Assembly (NCBI GenBank): GCA_017962965.1
Contig: JAGCUI010000044.1
Location: forward strand, 1 to 46,062
DNA from: Treponema sp.
GTDB lineage: Bacteria; Spirochaetota; Spirochaetia; Treponematales; Treponemataceae
Length of the DNA stretch: 46,062 nucleotides
Direction: 5' to 3'
Below are positions 16,222 to 25,400 of the stretch, in pieces (positions within the stretch are counted from its first letter, which is position 1; each line of letters opens with the position of its first letter). Position numbers and translations under genes: made by a program. The notes beneath the pieces are model-generated. The model was not told the DNA's origin. It did no database searches and saw nothing but the letters and a program-made list of their open reading frames with translations.

Positions 16222-17745
16222 TTACTTTGAAAGAATCTTTACAATTGATCCGGGGATTACGTCTTTAAGATTAAAGTCGATTACATCACCGTTTGCATCT
16301 ACACCCGGTGCGAATCTGTAATAACCGCTTCTTTCTGTTGCAGTCAATTTTCCGGAAACCACATTAAGACCGTAGATTTCTACCTTTGCACCTTCTGTAA
16401 TCAAATAGCGTGCTCTTGGAGCAACATAAACAGAGATTGCATTTTTTGCACTTGCAGTAACTACTACAGCATTGTGTTCTGTGTGATTAAGCATTTCGTT
16501 AATACACTCAGTATATGCAATTGTATTTTTCTGATATTCAAGGCTGCGTTTTGTAAGTTCATCCTCGTGTGCGGCCTTTAACTCCTGGATTGATTTTTTT
16601 AATTCTTCAATCTGCTTCTGAAAATCATCTCGTTCATTCTTAAGGCTGATTGTAGTGTCTTCAAAGGTTTCGCTCATTTTGTCTACGAGCTTATTTGTTA
16701 CTGCTACATAATCACGAACGGAATTCTTTTGAGGAACAGAAGCAACTGCATCGCGGAGGTATTTATACTTATCATAATAATTCTGATAGTTCTGGTATCC
16801 TTCCATGAGCTTGCCGTCTTTTTCCTGATTAAGCTGATAATATAAGAAGAGACGTTCTGCATTAAAGGTTTTTACAATTGCAAATTTATTTTCCTTTACA
16901 ATTTCGTCTGCTTTTTCATCTTCAAAAACAGGGTCGAGCTTGTCCATCTCATTTTTATATTTTCCAGAAACCTGATTAACTGCCTTTCTGTAGCTCTTGT
17001 TTTCTGATGAAGTGTTGAGCTGGCGCTGTAAATCTGCAATCTGTTTTTCGTACATTTCAATCAGGCGTTTTCTTTCAAGCTCCTGAATCTGGCGTTCACC
17101 GTCTACAGCCATATCCTTTTCTCTTGCAGCATCAATCTTACTTGCATCATAAGTATCAAGCTCCTGCTTATACTTTGCAATTTCTTCTTCGAGCTCTGCA
17201 ATCTTTGGTTCATATTCTGCGCGGATTTCTTCTACCTTTGTGTAGTATTCATTATTAATCTGTCTTCTTCTTCCGGCTACAGATTCTGCATCAATTTCGC
17301 TCAAGGATTCAACAAGGAAAAGATCATCATCATGCTTTCTCTGTGCTTCCTTAAGTTCTGTTTCAAGCTGGCTCTTATAAATGCTCTGCTGCTTTACGGC
17401 GTTATCATACTTATCCTGAATTTTTGTTACGCTGTCCAAGAGGTCTTTTAAATTCAAGGCTTCAAAATCTGCAAGGTTGATTTCTATGTTCTGATTCTGC
17501 TTGTCGATTACATTACTCAAAATCCATGCAACACCGATTGTTACTGCAAAACAGATGAATAAAACAAGGAATACAAAAGGTGATTTATTCTTCTTTGTTT
17601 TTGCGTACTCGCGTTCAAGATTATAAGTCTCTGTAGAAGTTGTATCCTGAAGGTTGTTGAGTTCTTCGTTTAAAAAGAGCAATACATCTTTATGTCTTTG
17701 ATTTCTTGCAAGTTCACGATTTTCTATTTTGTTGTCATAGTCCAT
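16222..17745 (-). CDS. Single-pass membrane coiled-coil protein of unknown function
   Basis: 507 residues; no known family recognised. A charged N-terminal part (about 1-55) is followed by one membrane segment (SPFVFLVLFICFAVTIGVA, about 55-78). Most of the rest (about 95-420) is heptad-rich coiled coil with many Lys, Glu, Gln and Ala. The last 85 residues (from NAVVVTASAKNAISVYVAP on) look like a small beta-rich domain with a YLITEGAKVEIYGLNV stretch. Topology suggests a short cytoplasmic head and a long periplasmic stalk. ATG 17745 has GGAG six bases upstream. The start lies inside the end of the cyclase gene (22 bp overlap), indicating coupled translation. Confidence 0.75.
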   Translation of the reverse strand: MDYDNKIENRELARNQRHKDVLLFLNEELNNLQDTTSTETYNLEREYAKTKKNKSPFVFLVLFICFAVTIGVAWILSNVIDKQNQNIEINLADFEALNLKDLLDSVTKIQDKYDNAVKQQSIYKSQLETELKEAQRKHDDDLFLVESLSEIDAESVAGRRRQINNEYYTKVEEIRAEYEPKIAELEEEIAKYKQELDTYDASKIDAAREKDMAVDGERQIQELERKRLIEMYEKQIADLQRQLNTSSENKSYRKAVNQVSGKYKNEMDKLDPVFEDEKADEIVKENKFAIVKTFNAERLFLYYQLNQEKDGKLMEGYQNYQNYYDKYKYLRDAVASVPQKNSVRDYVAVTNKLVDKMSETFEDTTISLKNERDDFQKQIEELKKSIQELKAAHEDELTKRSLEYQKNTIAYTECINEMLNHTEHNAVVVTASAKNAISVYVAPRARYLITEGAKVEIYGLNVVSGKLTATERSGYYRFAPGVDANGDVIDFNLKDVIPGSIVKILSK

Positions 17746-19418
17746 ATACCGCTCCATTTATCAGGGGCTCCTTTAAGTCCCATTCTTTCAAGAAAAACTT
17801 CTGTAACTTCAAGTTCAGAATCTTTAAAGTGCTTGCGTGCAGCTTTCCAGTCGCCTTTGTAATATGCTTCAAGACCCTTTTCGAATAAATCATAATTTTC
17901 AAGTAAAGCGTTGTCCATTTCCTGTGTATCAAACGGGAAGTAAATCTTTTTACCTTCTGTTTTACCCTTCACCTGAACTGTATCAATTTCAAAGAATTTA
18001 TATCTGTCTGTATCTGCTTCTACTTCATCCTTAATGTAGCCCGAAACAATTACAGGAAGATGATAGATTCTGGTTAATCCTTCGAGTCGTGATGCTGAGT
18101 TTACATTGTCTCCGATTACTGTGTTAGCCATGTGCTCGTTGGAACCGATGTTTCCGTAGAAAACCTTTCCGCCGTCAATACCAACACCTACATCAAGTAA
18201 AACTGCCTGGAAAACCCTCTGTTCTGATTCAGTAAGCTTTCTGCGTTTTTCAACTTCTTCCTTTCTCTGAATCATTGTTTCGCGGAGGTTTGCAGTAACT
18301 CTTGTAATATCCCATGCTGCTTTAATTGCGTTAAACGATTTACTGTATTCTGAATCGAGGGTACCGTAAATTGCTAAGATTGCATCACCAATAATAGAAC
18401 CTACTACACCGCAGTTTTCGTGAACATTGTGAATTACCCTGTTGTAGTGAACGTTCAAAACGTCGATGATGTCGTTACCCAAGGTTTCTGTTCTGTATGT
18501 AAAGCTCTTGATATCTGAGAAGAGCATTGTAAGCTCCTGCTGACTTCCTTCGAGAGCAATCTTCTGGTCTGTATATGCTTTTTTTACAACGTCCTTTGAA
18601 ACGAATTTCTGGAAGGTTCCAAGAAGGTTATTTACCGAAGAAGAAAGTGAGTTGAACGAAGCGGCAAGATAAGTGATATCGTCGTTTGTTGCTTCTGAAA
18701 GGTCGATGAGGTCCAGCTGTTTTTTCTTCTGCATTTCATAAAGGTCTCTTGTAATATCGCGCACTGTTTTAAATTCGCGGTTGATGATGATAAAACCAAG
18801 AATTACGAATACGATTGTAAGAGAAAGAATGATGATGGAAATGTAAAGATAGATTCTTCTTGTGTTGTTTGAAATATCCGAATTACGTTCTGCGCGGATT
18901 AAAAAATAATCCCAGTCTGCCTGGTACTTATAAACACCAATGTAGTCGTTACCAATCATGTTGAACTTTAATGAACCTTCCGTAATTCCGTTTTCAAGGT
19001 TAGTGTTCATTTTATCCAGGGCCGTCTGATCTACAAATCGGTTCCAGTATTCACCCGCGTTGTTGCTTATCATAAAGCCCATTAGTCCTTCCTTGGAAAT
19101 ACCGAGTGCTACACTGTTTGGATTTTTAAAAGTAGACTGAGAACTCTTACAGATAGCCTGCATACATTCGTATCTGTTGGAAGAGAACATGTAGATCTGA
19201 TACTGTGTAGAAGCGTTGTTATACAATTCCTTTAACTGATCTACCATGATTTCGTTATTTAATGTGATGATTTCCTTCTGTTCAAGCTGCACCGAAATTA
19301 CGTTTGTTGCAAAATTTGAAAGAAGAATAAGACAAATAAAGATGAGAAGAATTTTCAAGCCTAAAGGAATAATTCTGGTTTTTCCTACTCTTGAAAATAT
19401 TCTGTATCGTTCTGACAT
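17724..19418 (-). CDS. Membrane-bound class III adenylate/guanylate cyclase
   Basis: 564 residues. Membrane helix 1 (about 20-42), a periplasmic sensor region of about 145 residues, helix 2 (IYLYISIIILSLTIVFVILG, about 190-212), a HAMP-like linker (about 213-268), then a class III cyclase domain. Metal aspartates are in LFSDIKSFT and IIGDAILAIYG, and the Asn/Arg pair is in GDNVNSASR, so the enzyme is probably active. It should make cAMP (or cGMP) in response to an envelope signal. The C-terminus has a TPR-like tail (LFEKGLEAYYKGDWKAARKHF). GGAGGAAT precedes the start. First gene of a three-gene operon. Confidence 0.9.
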   Translation of the reverse strand: MSERYRIFSRVGKTRIIPLGLKILLIFICLILLSNFATNVISVQLEQKEIITLNNEIMVDQLKELYNNASTQYQIYMFSSNRYECMQAICKSSQSTFKNPNSVALGISKEGLMGFMISNNAGEYWNRFVDQTALDKMNTNLENGITEGSLKFNMIGNDYIGVYKYQADWDYFLIRAERNSDISNNTRRIYLYISIIILSLTIVFVILGFIIINREFKTVRDITRDLYEMQKKKQLDLIDLSEATNDDITYLAASFNSLSSSVNNLLGTFQKFVSKDVVKKAYTDQKIALEGSQQELTMLFSDIKSFTYRTETLGNDIIDVLNVHYNRVIHNVHENCGVVGSIIGDAILAIYGTLDSEYSKSFNAIKAAWDITRVTANLRETMIQRKEEVEKRRKLTESEQRVFQAVLLDVGVGIDGGKVFYGNIGSNEHMANTVIGDNVNSASRLEGLTRIYHLPVIVSGYIKDEVEADTDRYKFFEIDTVQVKGKTEGKKIYFPFDTQEMDNALLENYDLFEKGLEAYYKGDWKAARKHFKDSELEVTEVFLERMGLKGAPDKWSGIWTMTTK

Positions 19419-19469
19419 TAGTTGTATTCCTCCATGAATAATAGAAAAAACACTTTATTAATAAATAAT

Positions 19470-19498
19470 ATTGTAAATCAATTGATAAAATTTCTCAA
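19470..19498 (-). promoter_or_regulatory. Promoter of the cyclase operon
   Basis: Minus strand TTGAGA (19498-19493), 17 bp spacer, TACAAT (19475-19470). Leader about 45 nt with GGAGGAAT before the ATG at 19418. Confidence 0.55.
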
Positions 19499-19575
19499 CT
19501 TAGATATTTTATTAGTAGGAATTTATTTTTTCCTGCCACAATGAATTATAGAATAAAAATACACGGAATTACAAA

Positions 19576-21249
19576 ATGGATAACAATAAAACTCCAGTAG
19601 AAAACAAAACTCAAGAAGTTGAAAAACCAAAGAAAAAATCAATCTTAAAATCAGGAATTATGCTCTCGCTCATGACCCTGGCTTCAAGAATTATGGGGCT
19701 TGTGCGCGAAAGAACAAGAGCCCGCTTCCTTGGAACTTCGATGATAGCAGATGCTTTTTCTACTTCATTCATGATTCCAAATCTTTTAAGACGCCTTTTT
19801 GCAGAGAATTCGGTTTCTGCAGCCTTTATTCCAACATTTAAAGAATACCTTAAAAATGAAGATAACGCAGAAAACAGAAAAAAGACACAGGAATTCATTT
19901 CTGCAACCTTTACCTTCCTCACCTTTGTTACAGCCATTGTAGTTGCCCTTGGTGTTTTAGTTTCACCTTTGATTACAAAAATCTTCTGCCCTATTCCGGA
20001 TGCTTCGGCTTCGAATTATGCAGAGCTTTACCTTTTATACCTTGCAAAAAGTGCAGAAATTACAAACCTCACAAGAATCATGTTCCCGTACCTGCTCTTT
20101 ATTTCCATTGCAGCCTTGTTCCAGGGAATATTAAACGGATGCGGAATCTATGCTCCTTCGGGCTTTACTCCGGTTTTATTCAACGCGCTTGTAATTGCAG
20201 GAACTTATATTCTTGCGCCTTACACAAAAGACCCTGCCTTTGCCATGAGCTTTGGTGTTGTTGCAGGTGGAATTGTTCAGGCTTTATTCCAGTGGCCGTT
20301 TATAAAAAAGACGGGATGGAAAATCACCTTTACGGGACTTAAAAAAGCATTTACAAACCCGGGAACAAAAAAGGTTTTAAAGCTTGTAGCACCAACAATC
20401 ATCGGAATGGCTGCCTACCAGCTGAACGACATTGTTTCTACAAGACTTGCAAATATTACAGGAGAAGGAATTGCTTCGAGCCTTCAGTACTCGCTCAGAA
20501 TGCAGGAGCTTGTTTTAGGAATTTTTGCAGTATCAATCGGAACTGTAATTCTCCCCGACTTTTCGGCTTTTGCGGTAGAAAAAAAATGGGATGATTTTAA
20601 TAAGCTTTTTCTTCAGGCTGTAAAAATCATGACCCTCATTGCAATCCCGGTAACCTTTTATTCAATTGTAAACGGGAAGGAATTAATTTCCCTCTTATAT
20701 AAAAAGGATTCTTTTGATGATGCTTCGGTAATGCTCACCTTTGGAGAATTTAAATACCACATGGCAGGTCTTTTATTCATAGCATTAAACAGAATCATAG
20801 CACCGGCCTTTTACGCACAGAAAAAACCAAAGCTTCCAACCCTAGCCGGAATCTACAGCTTTATTGCAAATATTATTTTTGCCATTGTTCTTGCAAGATT
20901 CATGCAGGGAAACGGTATTGCTCTGGCCCTTTCACTTTCGAGCTTAATCAACACAATCTTTCTTTTTATCTTTACTAAAAAGCTTGAAAGCGTAGAAATG
21001 AAAAAGATTGTAAGCGGAACAATTTTATACTCAATAAAGATGATTGTATTTTCGGTAATTGCTGCCCTTCCTTGTTATTACCTCCGCCCCTTCCTTGTAG
21101 ATTATTTTGCAGGAAGAAATGCATTTATCTCGTACGGATGTCCGGCCCTTGTTTCACTTGTAATTTTTGCTGGTGTTGGTGTGCTCGAGCTTTTAATCAC
21201 AAGAGATGAAATTGCACGTGCAGTAATCAAAAAAATCAGAAGAAGATAA
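19576..21249 (+). CDS. murJ: Lipid II flippase
   Basis: 557 residues with about 14 membrane helices. The N-terminus after a short charged leader reads SLMTLASRIMGLVRERTRA and then NLLRRLFAENSVSAAFIPTF, which are hallmark MurJ segments carrying functionally important arginines. MurJ moves lipid-linked peptidoglycan precursor across the inner membrane. The Lys-rich cytoplasmic start (about 1-25) is longer than in many homologues. The ribosome site is weak (CGGA). The M24 peptidase gene follows 13 bp after the stop and is likely co-transcribed. Another peptidoglycan gene, murD, is at 38288. Confidence 0.95.
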   Translation: MDNNKTPVENKTQEVEKPKKKSILKSGIMLSLMTLASRIMGLVRERTRARFLGTSMIADAFSTSFMIPNLLRRLFAENSVSAAFIPTFKEYLKNEDNAENRKKTQEFISATFTFLTFVTAIVVALGVLVSPLITKIFCPIPDASASNYAELYLLYLAKSAEITNLTRIMFPYLLFISIAALFQGILNGCGIYAPSGFTPVLFNALVIAGTYILAPYTKDPAFAMSFGVVAGGIVQALFQWPFIKKTGWKITFTGLKKAFTNPGTKKVLKLVAPTIIGMAAYQLNDIVSTRLANITGEGIASSLQYSLRMQELVLGIFAVSIGTVILPDFSAFAVEKKWDDFNKLFLQAVKIMTLIAIPVTFYSIVNGKELISLLYKKDSFDDASVMLTFGEFKYHMAGLLFIALNRIIAPAFYAQKKPKLPTLAGIYSFIANIIFAIVLARFMQGNGIALALSLSSLINTIFLFIFTKKLESVEMKKIVSGTILYSIKMIVFSVIAALPCYYLRPFLVDYFAGRNAFISYGCPALVSLVIFAGVGVLELLITRDEIARAVIKKIRRR

Positions 21250-21262
21250 TCAGGCAAGAAAA

Positions 21263-22414
21263 ATGAAAGAATATACAAAAGACGACTTAAAAGCAATTTA
21301 TAAATCAAGAGTGATGAGATTAGCATCCTATTTAAAAGACTCAAATCTTGGCTCGTGTGTTTTTATTGATACAGAAGAACACCGCGACCCTGCCCTTCCA
21401 TATTTTACAGGACACCCGACCGATGCAGTTTTGATTATTTACAGCGACGGTTATTCAATCTTAATTCCTTGGGATGAAATTTTAGCCAGAAAGACAGCCG
21501 TTTACGACAAGATGGTGCCGCTTACAAAATTTAAAAACAGCAACACCCAAGCTGTAAAGACAGTTTTAACTTCAACTTATACTCACGGATTAAACAGCAG
21601 GGTTGAGCTTCCGCCATATCTTACTTATCTTGATTATCTGAAATTTATTGATTCGCTTGAAAAATTTGACTGCCGCTGTTCTGAAGACGGAGCCCATGCC
21701 TTTACAAAAAAATGCCGCTTTATAAAAGACAAATATGAAATTGACTGCACAAAGGAAGCTGCAAGAATCGGTGATTTAATCATAGATAAAATTGAAAATG
21801 AAATTAAAAAGGGAAAGATTAAAACCGAAACTGATGTTGCACTTTTAATAGAAAGAGAATGCAGAGTTCACGGCTGCGACAGGACAGGCTTTGACACTCT
21901 TGCTGCAGGACCTTCGAGAAGCTTTGCAATCCACGCTTTTCCAAATTACACAGCAGCAGAATGGCCTGGAGAGGGACTTTCGATTTTAGACTTTGGTGTT
22001 GTTTATAAAGGCTACACAAGCGACACAACTGTAACAATTGCAAAAGGAAAGCTCAGTGATGCTCAGGAAAAACAGCTTGCACTTGTTCAAAAAGCTTATG
22101 ATGAATGTTTAAAGCTTTATACAAATGACCATACAATTTACGAGGCGGCAAAAAAAGCTGATACAATCTTTGCTGCAGCCAAGAAAAAAATGCCTCACAC
22201 TTTGGGACACGGAATTGGTCTTGAAATTCATGAAACACCAAGGGTGAGTACAAAAACTGATTCTTCAATTCACTTTGAGCCTGGAATGATTGTAACACTG
22301 GAGCCGGGTTTATACGATGAGAATACCGGTGGTGTTCGTCTTGAAAACGATGTCCTTATTACTGACTCTGGAAATGAGGTTATTACTCACTCCAGAATCA
22401 TAAGGATTAAATAA
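21263..22414 (+). CDS. M24-family metallopeptidase (Xaa-Pro aminopeptidase-like)
   Basis: 383 residues with the creatinase-like N-terminal domain (about 1-155) and the pita-bread M24 domain (about 160-383). Metal ligands are visible: two Asp in LDFGVVYKGYTSDTTVTI, His in LGHGIGLEIHETPR, Glu in VTLEPGLYDE and Glu in VRLENDVLIT. The family removes N-terminal residues before proline or cleaves Xaa-Pro dipeptides; PepP versus PepQ type cannot be told. No signal peptide, so cytoplasmic. The stop lies one base from the stop of the converging TPR gene. Confidence 0.9.
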   Translation: MKEYTKDDLKAIYKSRVMRLASYLKDSNLGSCVFIDTEEHRDPALPYFTGHPTDAVLIIYSDGYSILIPWDEILARKTAVYDKMVPLTKFKNSNTQAVKTVLTSTYTHGLNSRVELPPYLTYLDYLKFIDSLEKFDCRCSEDGAHAFTKKCRFIKDKYEIDCTKEAARIGDLIIDKIENEIKKGKIKTETDVALLIERECRVHGCDRTGFDTLAAGPSRSFAIHAFPNYTAAEWPGEGLSILDFGVVYKGYTSDTTVTIAKGKLSDAQEKQLALVQKAYDECLKLYTNDHTIYEAAKKADTIFAAAKKKMPHTLGHGIGLEIHETPRVSTKTDSSIHFEPGMIVTLEPGLYDENTGGVRLENDVLITDSGNEVITHSRIIRIK

Positions 22415-22415
22415 T

Positions 22416-25400
22416 TTAGAAAATCTGAGATTTTGTATCTTCTATTTCGATTCTCTCTAAAACAGTGTCTGCGCAGCGGATAAGGGATGTTGCAAGCCCC
22501 TGATCTTCGAGATTACCTGCAAGATTTTTCATGATTGCAAGCACCTGCTTAATGAGGGTATTACTGATTCCAACAGCTTCTTCTTCTGTTTCAGGAGCAA
22601 CAAAATCGTCTCCCAAAAGTCCTGCTTTTATTAACGACTGGATTGTCTTTAAAAGGCCTGGCTTTCCGCTCATCTTCTGGATGATGTATTCCAAAAGCAT
22701 TCGGATTTTACCTGAATCAAATTCTGCCTTCTGATCGTCTGAAAGATAATCGCGGAAGGTCAAAAGCTTTTTAAACAATCCAAGCTTTTCTGAATTGGCA
22801 TCTGCAAGGTCGTCGTCTTCGAGCATCTTTTCGATACGAGGAAGAAGATTTTCTGCAGTTAGGGAGTTGGTGTCGGAAATCTCTTCTGGAGCTGGAATCT
22901 CTTCTGGAGCTGACATCTCTTCAGGGGAGGTCTCTTCTGAAATTTCTGTCTCTTCTACAGCGTCTGTGAGATCGTCGGCTGTCTCGAGGTTATCGTCGAA
23001 TGAAAGGCCGTCTGATGAATCTGTGAGGATAACGTCGTCACCGCCACCAATGTCTTCGATGCCGAGGGAGTCAGTCTCTTCCGGGCCGAGTACATCGTCA
23101 CTGGCAATTTCTTCGTCGCCGATGGCAGTCTCTTCTACTCCGAGAACATCGTCGCTGGCAATTCCTTCGTCACCAATGGCAGTCTCTTCTACTCCAAGTA
23201 CATCGTCGCTGGCAATTCCTTCGTCGCCGATGGCAGTCTCTTCTGGGCCGAGTACATCGTCACTGGCAATTCCTTCATCGCCGATGGCAGTCTCTTCTGT
23301 GGCGGTTTCTGCTGGTTCTTCTCCGAATATGTCGTTACTTCCAATCTCTTCGTCGCCGATGATTTCGCCGGTTGGGATTTCTTCGTCGGAAAGGAAGCCC
23401 GCGTCTGTTACGGATGATGATTCTTCTGTTCCTTGTTCAGCTGGTTCTATGTCTAAGTCGGTACCGTCTGTTCCGACAATGTCGTCTATAAAGCCGTCTG
23501 TATCATCTGCAGAGAGGGCATCGTCTGAGCCGAGCTCTGTACCGATGTCCAAACTGTCTGAAAGGTCTGTCTCTTCTGTGCCGAGTTCTGTACCGATGTC
23601 TAATTCATCTGTGCCAACTTCCGCATCTGTCACAACCTCTTCCGGCTCTTCATTTGTGTCGATTCCGAGGTCTTCAAAGCTCAATGATTCAACATCATCA
23701 GGATTTGCAGGCTGTTCGTCTAATACGAGGTCATCGCCCATCGGGATTTCTTCATCGCCCAAAGCTTCTTCGGCCACAGGAGCCTCTTCTTCGAACGAAA
23801 ATTCATCATCCTGAATAAAGTCGTCGGCAGAAGGGATGTTTTCGTCACCAAGAGATTCTTCTACAGAAGGAATAGCTTCGTCACCAATAGATTCTTCAAC
23901 AGAAGGGATTGTTTCATCACCAATAGATTCTTCTTCAGGCGCTTCTTCTACCTGTTCTCCTTCAATCGGGATTTCAATTCCTTCAGGAAGTTCAATATCT
24001 TCCGGAGAATAGATTTCTTCTCCTTCGAGTCCGCTCTCGCCTTCACCGTCTGTGATTCCATTGGTGTCGGCGACTGGCATGGGAGAATCGTCTGTTACCG
24101 CATCTTCAAGCTCCTGTGCAATCGATTCAAGGTCTGAATCTTCACCGTCAAAAATAATTTCGTTTGGATCAGGAATATCAGGCGGAATCTCATCAGGAAG
24201 CTCAGGCGGTAAATCTATATCGTCCGAAATTACTTCGTCTGTTGTTAAGAAATTATCATCTTTTTTATCTTCTGTTTCTTCAAGCTTTTGTGGTAAATCA
24301 AGGAAGTCTTCTACAGGAGCGTCGGTAATTTCAATTGGATCTTCAAGAGTTTCAGGAAGGTCAAAGGTTTCTTCCATAGGCTCGTCTACCAAAGGATTTT
24401 CAATTTGAGTTGAAGCATCCTGTTCCGGTGCAAAGTCTTCCTGTAAAGGTGTTTCTTCCAAAGCTGACTCTGTAACCGGCTCTGCAAAATCTTCTGCTAC
24501 AGGCTCAGGTTCTGACTGTACAGGTTCCGGGTTAAATGCAGGCTGTGCTTCTTCCTGTTTTGGCATATCAGCAAGCTTCTGCTTGAGTTTTTCCTGCTCT
24601 TCCGAAAGCTGCTGTGCTAACTTCTGAGCATTCATCGCAGTGTCCATTGCATATTTTGCAGAATCCATAACGGCGTCCTGCATTTTTCTTTGCATGTCCT
24701 GGGCAAAGTTTCTAAAGTCGTCCTGAGTTGGTCCCATTGGCTGCTGGTACTGTGGCTGATAAGGCTGCTGGTATGGCTGTTGTGGAGCCTGATACTGTGG
24801 CTGCTGCGGTTGCTGAGGCATCTGGTACTGAGGTTCCTGATACTGCTGTTGTGGCTGTGCAGGCTGCTGGTACTGTGGCTGTTCAGGCTGGAAACCTTGA
24901 GAATTATTAGATGAAGGCATTGAAGGAGTTTCTTCTGCTGTTACTTCATCAAACTGGTCAAAGTCAAAGTTATCGTTTCCGTCAAGATTATCAATCATAT
25001 CAGAAACGTTTGTGTCGTCTGTGTAACCTGGGTATTCAAAATCATCTGCACCGGCAAATGCTGAATCATCATCAGAGCTGCCGCCTGCATTAGAAGGAGC
25101 TGAATCGGGTGCACCGTTATTTTTTGCTTCCGGTTCGGGCTCTGAATCTGCACTCGAGCGAGGCTCAAACGGATCTTTAATAAAGTCAGAAGGATCTGTT
25201 GCTTTAGAACTGTCATCCTTATCAGACTCTGAAAAATCAGCTCCCGGAACAAGCTTTTCTGCATCAGACTTTGGTTCATCATCAAGGTCTGCAAATGGAG
25301 AAAGGCTATCGTCTTCTATATCCTTGTAAGGATTTTCTTTTGGAACAAAGTTTGTATATGGATCTTCTTCAGGAATACTTTCAGGTAAATCCTCTTCTTC

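Noticed and set aside
22795..23814. 339-codon Ser-rich open frame on the plus strand
   Set aside because: It is the antisense of the acidic repeats of the TPR gene: GAA/GAT/TCT-rich codons leave the opposite strand open. No ribosome site or recognisable domain.
23085..24895. CRISPR-like array
   Set aside because: The repeats are contiguous, in frame and without spacers, so they are protein-coding repeats.
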